Assembly: GCA_015143295.1 (NCBI GenBank)
Contig: CM026564.1
Location: forward strand, 12,636,416 to 12,700,415
Direction: 5' to 3'
Source of the DNA: Tetracentron sinense
Taxonomy: Eukaryota > Streptophyta > Magnoliopsida > Trochodendrales > Trochodendraceae
DNA length: 64,000 nucleotides
A program made the translations under genes and the position numbers. Below, one piece after another: positions 20,469 to 31,562 of the stretch. Every line of letters begins with the position of its first letter. The stretch's first letter is position 1. The notes under the pieces were generated by a model. That model had not been told where the DNA came from. It made no database searches and saw nothing but the letters and a program-made list of their open reading frames with translations.

Positions 20469-20924
20469 GAGGGTACTTTTCCTTCACTTCTGCTTCACAC
20501 TCTCATGTAGCTTCTTCACTAGAGTGATGTTTCCATCGAACAAGAACCAAGGGAATAACCTTGTTGCATGAAACTTGATCTCTGTTGTCTAAAATTTCGA
20601 CCAGCTCCTCCACTAATGTGAGATCCTCCCGGATTTCCAACGGATGAAGATCTGGAATATGGGAAGGATCCGAGATGTATTTCCAAAGCATTGACACGTG
20701 GAAGATGTTGTGAACTGCCGCTATATGAATGGGTAGAGCAACTCGATAAGCCACATCACCAACTCTGGTGATGATCTCAAAAGGACCCACATACCTCGGA
20801 CTAAGCTTCCCTTATTTGCCAAACCTCATAACACCCTTTGTCGGCAAAACCTTCACAAATACCATATCGCCAACTCGGAACTCAAGATCTAATCTACGGA
20901 TGTCGGTTAGCTCTTCTGCCTATC
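20469..20924 (-). pseudogene. int: Integrase C-terminus and chromodomain of E5, broken
   Basis: The minus-strand reading gives [19 protein letters not shown], a frame through [16 protein letters not shown], and the remains of a chromodomain ([14 protein letters not shown]). It is degenerate: a stop or shift ends the frame near 20790, and the upstream part begins abruptly at the DLEF/ELAIW region (20870-20910). About 390 bp of integrase are missing compared with E2. It is the most downstream part of E5 Pol, ending about 90 bp before the PPT. Confidence 0.75.
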
Positions 20925-21806
20925 TGTTTGAGGATGAAAGGCGGTGTTAAAATCCAAATGGGAACCCATAGCGCTCTGAAAACTCTTCCAAAACCTAGAA
21001 GTGAATCTTGGATCCCTGTCAGAAACAATACTTACCGGCACTCCATGCAACCGAACCACTTCCTTGATGTACAATGCCACTAGCTGGTTTGAGTTGAACG
21101 TGGTCCGATACGGCAAGAAGTGAGCAGACTTTATCAACCGATCAACTACTACCCAAATTGCATCGGATTTCCTTGCCGTCCTTGGCAATCAAACAATGAA
21201 GTCTATGGAGATGTTCTCCCATTTCCACTCGGGAATAGGAAGCGATTACAAAAGACCTACCGGCCTCATATGCTCAGCCTTCACCTATTGGCATACCAAG
21301 CATCTCGACACATACTCGGCAACTTCCCTCTTCATGTTCCGCCACCAATAATGCTTCTTCAGATTCTGGTACATCTTAGTACCACCAAGATGCACTGTGT
21401 ATTTGGACCGGTGAGTTTCATCTAGAATCTCGTCCTTCAACTCTGCATCCACGGGAACAAACAACCTTCCTTTAAATGTGATTGCTCCATTACTATTCAC
21501 TGAGAACTCATCACTCCCTTTGCTAATCGCCTTATCTTTATAAGCAGGTAGCTTTGCATCCGAATCCTGCAACTCTTGGATCCGAGATAGGATATAAGGC
21601 CTGACTGTAAGATTTTCCATGACTGGCCCATAGGTGGGAATACTGAAACTAGTATCGAGGTTTGCTATGACCTCCAACATCTTCCACTCGTGAAGCATCA
21701 TGTGGGCTACAATGCCAGTATGCCTTCTGCTCAAAGCATCTGCCACCACGTTAGCCTTACTCGGATGGTACTGGATCAAACACTCATAGTCCTTTAAAAA
21801 TTTCAT
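20925..21806 (-). pseudogene. int: Integrase core of E5, catalytic Glu deleted
   Basis: Two frames (20907-21188 and 21285-21806) separated by stops carry the HHCC region (HRSKYTVHLGG...SRCLVCQ), the second catalytic Asp (SDRDPRFTS) and HPQTDRQ. The sequence then jumps, so the Glu expected in QTERVN is gone. The end of RNase H ([16 protein letters not shown]) is at the start of the second frame. It cannot encode an active integrase. Confidence 0.8.
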
Positions 21807-22692
21807 CCATCGGCATTGTCACATTTTTAATTCCTTTTGAGAAAATAGATATTTTAAGCTTTTGTGATCTGTGAAAATATCAAACTCTTCCCCATAAAGG
21901 TAATGCCGCCAAATCTTTAACGTGAATACCACCACCACCAACTCCAAATTTTAAGTAGGATAGTTCTTTTCATGATCTTTCAACTGTCGGGAAGCATAGG
22001 CAATGACATTCCCATGCTGCATAAGAACACATCCTAACCCGATGTTCGAGGCATCACTATAGACTACGAAACCTCCACTCCCAGATGGCACTGTGAGAAC
22101 GGGGGCCGTAGTAAGCCTCTTTTTCAATTCTATAAAACTTGTTTCACACTTGTCACTCCAAGCGAACTTAGCATTCTTCCACGTCAAATACGTGAGTGGT
22201 GTAGCTAAGCTGGAGAATCCCTCTACGAATCTATTGTAGTATCCTACCAAACCAAGGAAGCTGCATATCTCGGTAACACTTCTGGGTCTCTCCCATTTCA
22301 TCACAGCTTCTATCTTTGTTAGGTCTACTGAAATACCCTCAAAAGATGCCACATGGCCAAGGAATGCCACTTTCTTCAACCAAAATTCGCACTTACTCAA
22401 CTTGGCATAAAGTCTATGCTCTCGAAGAGTTTTATGTGTAAGGCGAAGGTCTCAATCATGGTCCTCCCGTGTCGGGGAATACACAAAGATATCATCTATA
22501 AAGATGATGACACATCTGTTGAGACAAGACTTGAACACCCGGTTCATCAAATCCATGAATGCCGCTGGTGCATTCGTTAGACCAAAGGCATAACTAGGAA
22601 CTCGTAGTGCCCGTACCGAGTCCTAAAGGTAGTCTTTGGAACATCTTCGGCCTTGATCTTCAACTGATGATAGCCAGATTGAAGATCAATCT
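21807..22692 (-). pseudogene. rt: RT thumb and RNase H of E5, 5' truncated
   Basis: The frame 21951-22400 encodes the RT end and the start of RNase H ([40 protein letters not shown]), with the RNase H Asp in SDAS. Upstream (22400-22690) the RT region is shifted but still shows the equivalent of FMDLMNRVF and a DDIFVYS-like site. It stops at 22692, where E2 would continue for another 120 codons of RT, and joins LTR sequence directly. It is a deletion derivative. Confidence 0.8.
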
Positions 22693-23918
22693 TACATTTC
22701 CTTTAATCTTACTCTTTTAGGTTATATGATTAATTTTATGAAAATAACTCAAAATATAGGGTAATACTAGGTTAAATATAAGAGTGTACTAACTTTGAGA
22801 TCAAGGCTTAATCTTGAAGAAAAACCCCTTTGATTTGGGACTACAAGCTTGAGGAAGAAGGAACCCTTTAAGAATGGGGGGTTCTTTGCTTGATGGGGAA
22901 GAAAACCCTGGAAGATGCCGTAGGAAATGTTGCCGAGCTTGGAGAAGAAGCTCCACGAGTTGATTGAGGTTGGATTTGAAGAATCCAAGCCAAATGGATG
23001 ATCTTGGGTTCTCAACCCTTGATTTCTCTCTCAAAAGGGAAGAAGACTTTAGGAACCCTAGGTTCTCTCCCCCTCTTTCTCAAAATATTGCTAAGGGTGT
23101 TTATGAACACCCTTGGCTCGAGCCAACCCTTAAAAGTAAGGGTGGAGTAGTCAAAAGACCAAAAAACCCTTAATGAAATTTCTGCAAAATGCGAAGGACC
23201 GATTAATACCGATCGACCGATAGTGGACCGAGCGATCGATGCTCATGACCGAGCTCTCGGTAGTGGACCAAGGGATTGGTGTTTTGACCGTGCTCTCGGT
23301 CAGAAACCACCTCTCTAGATTTTTTCCCCATACAAATTTTTGGACTAGTCGATAGATAGCGATCGACCGGTAGTGGACCGAGCGATCGCTAGCGACCGGT
23401 GCTCTATGAAACGTACTTTGGTATTTTGGTCATAACTTTTGAATCCCTTATCGGATTTTGACGATTCAACTTGCGTTGGATTCTTCTTTCAAAGAGGAAC
23501 AACTTTGATGTTTTATAAGAATTCAAATTTTGAGTTTTAATTTACCAAAAATGGCTCTAAAGATGAATGATATGAAAATGGGTTTCATTAACCCATTTTT
23601 ACAATAGATCTGATTTCGGAAATCAGACAGTTGACTTAGCTCCAACTCAAAATCAAGAAATGTGGTCAGCATGAACTTCGAAGAGGGTTCCACTACCTTT
23701 CCAAAAATTCAAGAATCAGTCAATTCCGATCAGCGGTGAGAGAACTAGAGCTTTTCAAAGTTGAGGGTATGCCAAAGCATAACCCTTGTTAGTATTTAAG
23801 AGTATTCTATACTCTTACTCTCTTTATTCCCAACACCCCTACACTAAAATATACTCTTAAAAGCTTTAATATATTATATCATTCATCATACTAGGACATC
23901 AAGATCCGGGCTTTTATA
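22693..23918 (-). mobile_element. Second LTR of E5, truncated
   Basis: It aligns with 19205-20366 almost throughout (TTACATTTCCTTTAATC onward). It has the motif cluster at 23195-23410 and the intron donor (minus strand CTCAAA|GTTAGT at 22793). The U5 side, PBS, gag and protease are deleted at 22692. The outer end reads CCCGGATCTTGATG but the TGTAGAAC terminus is degraded to TATAAAAG. Confidence 0.7.
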
Positions 23919-24419
23919 GATTTCGTGATTTTAAAGAAAAACTTTTCTAAAAATTTCACTATCCAGTCGATTACATGGATGATCTAATCGATTGGATTTC
24001 CCATCTAATTGATTAGAGCATACATGTGATCGGCTGGATAGAAGAAAAACACAATTTTAAAAAAATTTGAGCATAACATCCATTTTTACACTATCCAGTG
24101 GATTAGATGTCTTGTCTGATCGGCTAGATCCATCATCCAGTCAATTAAATCACTAAGGTGATCGACTAGATAGAAGAAAAAATCTGAAAATTTGCAGATT
24201 TCTTCTAAATCCAATTTTCTATACAATGATCACTATACACTCAATCCAAAACATCAATTAATCACTGCAAATCAGCATAAATCATTTTTGATCAATTAAA
24301 AGTATATTTTGACAATTTTTATTTTACAAATTCTTAATTTTCACCTTTGATTTCATTTGAGTTTTAAGCTTAGTTTTTGACCATTCTTGAATTATAAGAT
24401 TTCAGATAGCTTGCTTATA

Positions 24420-25282
24420 CCTAATTTTCTTCTCAAGGTACTAAACCTCTTATGTTGAAGGAGTTTTGTGAATATATCAAGAAGTTGGTTGTTTGTATTC
24501 ACAAACTCCAACACAACATCCCCATTCTGTACATGATCTCTAATGATATGATATTTGATTTCTATATGTTTAGTTCTTGAGTGTTAAATAGGAGTTTTAG
24601 TCATACAAATGGTACTAGTATTGCCACATCTAATTGGAATGTTTGAATAAGGCAATTTATAATCTTCCAAGAGTTGTTTCATGTACAAATTTTGAGCACA
24701 ACAGCTTCTAGCAGCTATATATTCAGCCTCAACTGTTGATAAAGCTACAGAATTTAATTTCTTGCTAAACCATGAAACAATGGAATACCCTAAGAAGTGA
24801 CAAGTACCACTAGTACTTTTTCTATTAATTTTACATCCGGCAAAGTCAACATCTGAGTAGCTTATTAATTCTAAAGATGTATTCTTTAGATACCAAAGTC
24901 CTAAATCTGTTGAACCTAACAAGTATCTAAAAATTCTTTTAACAATAGTTAGGTGAGACTCTTTTGGACAAGATTGGAATTTAGCACATAAACATACACT
25001 AAACATAATGTTAGGTCTGCTTGTGGTTAAGTACATTAGACTTCCTATCATGCCTCTATATTTCTTTTCAACAATCTTTTTGCCATTTTCATCTCTATCT
25101 AACTTGATTGATGTACTCATAGGAGTATCCATTATTTTAGTGGTTTCCATAACAAATTTCTTAAGAAGTTCTTTATTATATTTACTTTGATTTATGAAGG
25201 TTCCTTGTTTGGTTTGCTCTATTTGAAGTCCAAGAAAGAATGTTAATTCTCTCATCATGCTCATTTCAAATTCTTTTTGCAT
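24420..25282 (-). pseudogene. rt: RT C-terminus and RNase H of C1
   Basis: A 232-codon frame (24584-25282) and a tail beyond its stop. It shows the copia RT end (ELTFFLGLQIEQTKQGTFI), the SIRE-like stretch KYRGMIGSLMYLTTSRPNI, and RNase H with SYSDVDFAGCK (first Asp) and STVEAEYIAA (Glu). After the TAA the same frame continues with KHIEIKYHIIRD and LLDIFTKLL to about 24425, so the domain was originally longer. It is a clear family member but not functional. Confidence 0.88.
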
Positions 25283-25883
25283 AATATTAGTAAACTATTT
25301 ACACAAGCATTCATTGGTGAAACCAAAAACAATATCATTAACATAAATTTGAACGAATAGCATATGTTTTGATTTTGTTTTTACAAACAAAGTTGTATCA
25401 AGTTTACCTCTTATGAATCCATTATTAATCAAAAAGTTACTTAATCTTTCATACCAAGCTCTAGGAGCTTGTTTTAGTCCATATAAAGTTTTTATTAGTT
25501 TAAATACATGATTAAGTAGATTATATTTTCAAAGCAAGGAGGTTGCTCTACATAAACTTCTTCAGAAATAAATTCATTTAGAAATGCACTTTCACATCCA
25601 CTTGGAATAGTTTAAAGTCTTTATGACTTGCAAAGACAAGTAGCATTATAATGGCTTCAAGTCTAGCAACCGAGGCAAAAGTTTCATCACAGTCAATCCC
25701 CTCTTCTTGGTTGTAACCTTGAGCTACTAACCTAGCTTTGTTTTTAATTATTTTTTCAAATTCATCCTTTTTATTTCTAAATACTCATTTAGTACCAATA
25801 ACAGATTTATCTTTTGGTCTAGGCACTAAATCCCAAACTTGGTTTCTTTCAAATTGGTTAAGTTCTTTTTGCATTGCAATGCC
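25283..25883 (-). pseudogene. rt: RT N-terminal half of C1, decayed
   Basis: There is no long frame, but conserved copia RT pieces are readable on the minus strand: NKARLVAQGYNQEEGID, ETFASVARLEAI, YGLKQAPRAWYERL, and a catalytic site reading YVNDIVFG in place of YVDD. The active-site Asp is therefore Asn. Stops interrupt the frame (for example near 25290 and 25540). It links integrase and the RT end. Confidence 0.75.
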
Positions 25884-26675
25884 CTAAGATTCATCTTCAA
25901 TGGCTTCAAGGGCATTCTTAGGTTCAATTTGTGAAAGGAAAGCTACATTATTACATATGTTTCTTCTTGTTCTAACTCCCTTTTCTAAGTCACCAAAGAT
26001 TAGATCTTTAGGATGATCTTTATTTAATCTCCAAGCTTTAGGTAGTTTAATTGATTCTTCATTATCAATTTCTTCCTCATCTTCAATTTCAACAAGATTT
26101 TCATTATTAGGTTCATTATGTTCTTGTTGATCCTTATCTTGATTAGTTAGTTCAATATTAGAGATTTCTTTGGAAGTTTTCTTAATTTTAGTATCTTCAT
26201 CATCTTCTTCAATTGGTTTAGTCTTTTCAAAAGGATTAGCTTCATCAAAGACTACATGAATGGATTCCTCAACCATTAAAGATTTTTTATTATAAATTCT
26301 ATAAGCTTTGCTACTATATGAGTAACCTAGGAAGATTCCTTCATTAGCTTTAGGATCAAATTTCTTTAAGTGATGTTTGTCATTTAGAATAAAACATTTA
26401 CATTCAAACACTTTAAAGTTACCAATATTTGGGGATCTTCCTTTCCATAGCTCAAATGGGGTTTTTATTAATTTGTTTCTTATTATTACCCTATTAATAA
26501 CATAACAAGAGGTATTGATGGCTTCAGCCCAAAAATAATTAGGAAGTTTATGCTCATTAAGCATTGTTCTTACCATCTTTTGAAGAGATCTATTCTTCCT
26601 TTCAACAACTCCATTTTGTTGTGGAGTTCTTGAAGCTGAGAAGTTATGGTTAAAACCATTTTCTTCACAATACAA
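25884..26675 (-). pseudogene. int: Integrase C-terminal half of C1
   Basis: A 263-codon frame starting in the catalytic core: SASRTPQQNGVVERKNR contains the Glu of the DDE triad, followed by FWAEAINTSCYVINR and FKVFECKCFILND, all standard copia integrase. The last 100 residues are very acidic (repeated EED and EIEDEEEID), as in SIRE elements between integrase and RT. It runs into RT without a start of its own. Confidence 0.85.
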
Positions 26676-27232
26676 TTCAAGCTATTTATTTTTTAATTCA
26701 CCACCTCTATACTTCTTATGTTATTGATAGTGTATCTTTTTTCATTTTGTACTCTATTACAGAATTTTTTAAATAGATTAGGTGCTTCACTTTTGTGTGA
26801 TAAAAACAATAATCATGTATATCTAGAATAATCATCAACAATTACAAAGGTATATGTTTTACCACATAGGCTAACTACTTCATTGGGTCCAAACAAATCC
26901 ATATAAAGAAGTTCTAAGGGCCTAGAGGTTGAGATTAAATTCTTATTCTTGAAAGAAGATTTTATTTGTTTTCCTAGTTGGCATGCATCACATATTTTAT
27001 CTTTGATAAATGTGATTTTTGAGAGACCTCTTACTAAATCATTCTTAGATAGTTTAGAAAGCAATTCCATACTAGCATGACCTAAACGTCGATGCCATAG
27101 CCAACTAGCCTCATTAACAGCAGATAAGCATATCATATTTTGAGTAGTCAAATCATCAAATTCAAGAGTATAAACATTCTGATTTCTATATGCAATAACT
27201 AAAGTATTAACATTATCTTTATCATTAATCAT
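26676..27232 (-). pseudogene. int: Integrase N-terminal half of C1
   Basis: The frame 26813-27232 shows the HHCC finger: WHRRLGHASMELL supplies the His pair and CDACQLGKQ the Cys pair. YMDLFGPNEVVSL gives the first catalytic Asp and VIVDDYSRYT follows. The 140 bp between this frame and the C-terminal half are shifted. It matches Ty1/copia integrase in order and spacing. Confidence 0.85.
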
Positions 27233-27269
27233 GCAAAGATTTGATTTAAAACATACATTTAAACCTTTA

Positions 27270-27491
27270 TCACAAAGTTGACATGCTAATTAGATTATGT
27301 TTAAGTCCTTGAACTAATAAAAAATTTTCAATAAGAGTAGAAGAATGCTTACCAACATTGCCTATGCCAATGATCTTCCCCTTCGCATTGTCCCCGAAGG
27401 TCACATGCCCTCCATCTTTAGGAGAGATAAAAATGAATAAATCTTTGTTCCCACTCATGTGCCTCGAACAGCCGCTATCCAAAAACCACAC
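27270..27491 (-). pseudogene. pro: Protease of C1
   Basis: A 73-codon frame with the copia protease signature WFLDSGCSRHMSG (active-site DSG intact), then GHVTFGDNAKGKIIGIG and LKHNLISMSTL. The start is only the first Met of the frame. The region before it (27500-27700) is a decayed Lys-rich linker from gag. The next reading frame (integrase) follows after a stop at 27270. Confidence 0.85.
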
Positions 27492-27702
27492 TGTTTTGGT
27501 GGAATTTGATTTGAAGCATACCTACAAGATAAGCTCAAGTAACTTTCTTTGGTACCCAAATCATCTTGGTTCCTCCATAGTTAGTCTTGGGAGGGGAAGT
27601 TCTTTTAGGAACCCAAACTTGTCTAACAACTACCTTTTTATTAAAATTATAAAAAGCAGTTGAAGATGTAGTTGAACTACTAGGGGGTTTTGAAAAGAAT
27701 TT

Positions 27703-29077
27703 TTAATTGTCTTTTTGTTTTGACAAAGGATTATACCCCAAACCAGCTTTTCCAAAGACACAAGTTTGTTGTCCTAAAATTCTTGCTAAATTATTTTCTC
27801 CAATTGAAAATTTAAAAGCAATTTCAGTTAAGTCCTTGATCTTTGCCTCATTCTCATCGTAATTACATGTGTGAATTAGAGATGATTGATCTTTCTCTTT
27901 CATTTTCAATTCTTCAATTTCTTTTTGAAGATTTTCTTGTGATGTGAGGAGCAAGAGATTTTCCTTTTTAAGAGATTTATTTTTAGAAAAAAATTTCTAA
28001 ATTCAGCATATAATTCATCAAAAGCATCCCTTATTTCTTCTGAAGAAAGAGAGTCATTGGAGGAAGAGGTTACCTCATCATTTTTAAGTGTCATGATGCA
28101 TAGATTGGCTGTCTCTTCATCACTTGATGCTTCAGAATTGCTGTCTTCTAAATCATCATAAGTGGCCTTCATGGCTCTCTTTTTGTACTTCTTACTCTTG
28201 GCAAGTTGAGGACACTCTGATCTCATATAACCTGGCTTCTTGCATTCAAAGCATGTAATCGGTTCCTTCTTACTTGGTCCTCCCTTAGCTATCTCTTTGG
28301 AGAACTCCTTGAATGGCATTTTCTTGAATTTTTTCTTATGTTTCAGAAATTTTTTGAACTTCCTAGCCATCAGTGAGAAGTCTTCATCTTCTTCATTTTC
28401 CTCTTCTTCTTCACTCTCAATAGGTTGAGAGGCTTTCAATGACAGTCCTCTTTTTGGTCTTGGTTCATCTGATTGATGCTCCTTCATAATGACTTCATGA
28501 GTCATCAGTGAACCCAACAACTCATCCATTGTTAGCTTGGTGAGGTCTTTGGCTTCTTGAATAGCAGTAACTTTTGGAGACCAGTCCTTTGGCAGAGATC
28601 TCAATATCTTCCTTACTATTTCTGCATTTGTATACGTTTTACCAAGAGATTTTAAACCATTAGTAATGTTAGTAAAACGTGTAAACATATCAGCAATGGA
28701 CTCATCCTTCTCCATTTTGAACAGTTCATATTTGTGAACTAACATATTGATTTTCTCATCTTTTACATGGTTAGTTCCCACATATCTAACCTGTATTTTA
28801 TCCCAAGTTTCTTTGGCTGAGTCACAGCCAGATACTCGGTTGAACTCTTGGGCACTAAGGGCACAATAGAGGTTGCTAATGGCTTTAGCATTTATCTGGA
28901 TTAACTTAATGTCATTTTCATCCCATTCTTCCTCAACCTTAGGAACCCTCGCATCATTTATAATCTTGCAAGGAGAGATGGGGACCATTGATGATTACCT
29001 TCCAGCATTGATAGTCTAGAGATTGAAGGTAATACATCATTCTGGTCTTCCAGTAATTATAGTGTAAACAAGGGTGG
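27703..29077 (-). pseudogene. gag: Gag of C1, SIRE-like
   Basis: The main frame (27906-28988, 360 codons) has the UBN2-type copia Gag: KAISNLYCALSAQEFNRV, TWDKIQVRYVG, FKMEKDESIADMFTRFTNI, LRSLPKDWSPKV. A knuckle CFECKKPGYMRSEC follows, in which the expected His is Tyr. An acidic segment and a coiled-coil-like KLKMKEKDQS stretch are in the next frame (27703-27954), so there is a frameshift near 27950. Upstream of the first Met the frame continues (MMYYLQSLDYQCWKVIING) to 29077, where gag is cut off. Confidence 0.87.
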
Positions 29078-29277
29078 TAATCTCCTAATTCATGAAGTGA
29101 GAATTGGAAACTTTTGAAAATAGTTTCAAAATTCTATAATTAATTAAATAAATTAGTTAATAATGTCTATAAGCCTTGAAAGAGTCCTAGGCATGTTTAG
29201 AAAATGTCAAAAGGGAAATAGGATAAGTCCAAGTAGTAGAATTGGTGCAAAATGGACTCAGTGTAGAAATTTGCAGA

Positions 29278-29475
29278 GCACCGATCGCTCGGTCCATGTA
29301 GCGATCGATCGGTCCATAACCGATCGATCGGTAGCTATCGACTGGTGCACTTTTTTGTATGGGGAAAAATTCCAGAGAGCTTTTTTTGACCAGTCGATCG
29401 GTCAAAACACTTGTCGCTCGGTAGGCAACCAATCGCTCGTTATTAACCACCAATCGCTCAGTCTATCGCGTTTTG
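29278..29475 (+). promoter_or_regulatory. CGATCGGT cluster, E3 5' LTR
   Basis: CCGATCGCTCGGT, GCGATCGATCGGT and related units flank the box TTGTATGGGGAAAAATTCC. The 3' LTR has the same cluster at 39580-39775 with independent point changes. Confidence 0.6.
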
Positions 29476-29778
29476 TAGAATTTCATTAAGGGTTGTTTCG
29501 TCATTTGGGCGTTTCCACCCTTCCCTATTAAGGCTTGCCCGAGCCTTGAGGGCCTCACTCAACACACTTTGAGTATTTGAGAGATAGGAGAGAGGAAAAA
29601 GGGGTTTCCATACCTAGGGTTTGCATTTGAGAAGGAATCAAAGGGTTTGAAGACCCTAGATCATCTCAAGCTTGGATTTCTTCAAGTACTCGGCTCAAGC
29701 AAGTGAGGAGCACGTTCTCCAAAGCTAGGGCAGCGTTCAACCTCGACTCTTACAAGGGGTTTTCTTTCTCTATTCATG

Positions 29779-30847
29779 GTCGGTACCTTATGCTACCCTC
29801 CTAGTTCATACTCCCTTTTTCTTTCCTTCTTCTTTATTTTGCCTAATGTATGAACCTAATGAGAGATGAAGGTGTGAGAATGGATGTTGGGCGATGGATG
29901 CCGTGTGGTTATGTGATGTGATGATTGAAATGGGAAGGGCATTGTACCAATAATAAACATACATGTATGTTGTGAATATAAACCCACCTAGAAAAGTATG
30001 ATGTAGGCTTTAACAAATAATGTACACACCACATGTTTGATGAAATGCCAAGGTGAAGAAAATGAGTAGTAAATCAACAATGCATGCTTAAAGGTTTATA
30101 GAATTGCTAGGGTTTATGATAGTGTGATTACTCGCTCTCTCTAAATGGCATGAACATTTTCTTACTTAAGTATGGATATTCTATGTATTGTTGAAATCCC
30201 CAAATGTCATATTTAATTTCAAGTGAAAGTATGTACACGATTCCACGAGCACGGCATGCATGACATGGTTTATCGGTATTTTCAAGAACACAATTTAGAG
30301 GTGGGACATATCTTACGATATGTTTTACCTCGCTTTTCACAAGAGGGCAAGGACAAGCATTTCTTAGGAGGGGATTTACACTTCCCTCCCTTCCATGAGG
30401 GGTCTCCCCTCACTCACAAGTACACCTCATTAAAGAAGGGTCTCCCTTCCCTCTCAAGTGCACTCAGTAAAGAAGGGTCTCCCTTCCCTCTCAAGTGCAG
30501 TTCATAAGTGCATCTCACAAGTGCATCTCACAAGTACATGAGCATGTTGAATTCCAAAAAAGCACGCATGACACGCATGACATGGCACGCTCGTCAAGAT
30601 CAAGCACGACAAACATGACAAGTTTTCAAGTACGAAACGAGTATTTTAAGTCAAGCCAAATGCACGATAATTTCAAGAGTTTTATCGGCTTTTATGTGAT
30701 GCAAGCATGAATATAAACTGATTTACTTTCCTATTACTATCTGAATTACTTCCTGCTTTATATATTGCTATTGTTATGCTATGACTGTTGGTTAGCATTT
30801 GGTACACTCTAAGTATTCCATGCTCAGCCATACGTTTATGTCGACAG
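29779..30847 (+). other. Predicted intron in E3 5' LTR
   Basis: Donor TTCATG|GTCGGTAC, acceptor TCGACAG|GTACTG. It contains the palindrome ACATATC/GATATGT (30306-30323), the hairpin array and, 20 nt before the acceptor, CTAAG..CTCAG, a damaged form of the hairpin. The donor of the 3' LTR is at 40081. Confidence 0.58.
30306..30323. repeat. ACATATC/GATATGT palindrome in E3 LTR
   Basis: Seven-bp arms around TTAC. The S3 copy has TTAA at the centre and is a perfect 18-bp palindrome. Confidence 0.65.
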
Positions 30848-30954
30848 GTACTGAGGGAGCTGCTGCTCCATTCGACATTTGTGCTCCTGGCCCATTGGTG
30901 GAGGAGTATTTTGAGGAACCTGTGGAGGAACCTCAGGTCGAGGGCTACTACTAG
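30838..30954 (+). CDS. LTR small acidic protein, E3 copy
   Basis: A 38-codon frame, MSTGTEGAAAPFDIC at the start and VEEYFEEPVEEPQVEGYY at the end. Compared with the E2 copy it has one codon fewer (in frame), I for V and G for S, and W changed to L in PW. Most other changes are silent. The LTR around it differs much more, for example in the array and the spacer before the LTR end. The ATG overlaps the splice acceptor. Confidence 0.5.
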   Translation: MSTGTEGAAAPFDICAPGPLVEEYFEEPVEEPQVEGYY

Positions 30955-31260
30955 GTGGTAGATTCTGAGTGATTCGCTATGAGTGTGAGCTTAAGAGATT
31001 AGATTGATGTATTTTGGCGGGCCTGTCCGCACTTTCTTTTGTGACATCTTTTAGTATAAACTTGGATCATGTATATATACACGTAGAGGTTTTGGTTAGA
31101 CTTCCGCTATGCTTTTTAGTTATGTTTCTGCTATTATGTCCTCTTTGTATATGCTCTAGGTATTTTTGCAGGTTGGTTTGTCAAGCAAGTCATGTAAGTC
31201 ATGATAAGTCGTCCAAGATTCACTCTAACTCCTAGGGTGGGTTTCGGGTCGCGACAGAAG

Positions 31261-31272
31261 TGGTATCAAAGC
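31261..31272 (+). other. Primer binding site of E3
   Basis: TGGTATCAAAGC begins 4 nt after the LTR end and is complementary to initiator tRNA-Met with one mismatch relative to E2 (G to A). Confidence 0.92.
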
Positions 31273-31562
31273 CTAGGCTTTAGGTCTTTAGGGTCACTTA
31301 GAATCTAGTACCACAGCTTGACAAGAGTATATGTCGGGAAACAAGTTAGGAAGGAAGTAAGTCGGAAGCGAGTCATGTTCCAAGTGTAAGACTAAACTTT
31401 AGTCTTAGTCTAAATGGTTGTTTCAACCAAGTACGAGTCTTAGAAACACTAGAACACTAAGTCTATTATGTATACACTAATGGTTATGATGTAATGTAAG
31501 ATAGTATTATATCAATAATACAAATTAAATTATGGTGAAATGGAGTTCATCAAGCCAAATTT

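Larger units (their letters stand above)
23919..29077 (-). mobile_element. SIRE/Maximus-like copia element C1, partial
   Basis: Minus-strand gag, protease, integrase and RT-RNase H in Ty1/copia order. No LTR is joined at either side: gag is cut at 29077 by the truncated E3 LTR, and the 3' side runs into about 500 bp of noncoding sequence. That noncoding part (23940-24180) has a cluster of CTATCCAGTCGATTA and GATCGGCTGGATAG motifs, also found at 40740-41210. Many stops and shifts are present. Confidence 0.85.
29078..31256 (+). repeat. 5' LTR of E3 (start truncated)
   Basis: Comparison with the 3' LTR (39319) shows that the first 60 bp are missing; homology begins at TAATCTCCTAATTC. It ends TTTCGGGTCGCGACA. 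It contains the motif cluster (29278-29475), a weak TATA-like CTATTAAGG, the intron, the palindrome, and a GGGTCTCCC hairpin array at 30360-30500. Confidence 0.92.
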
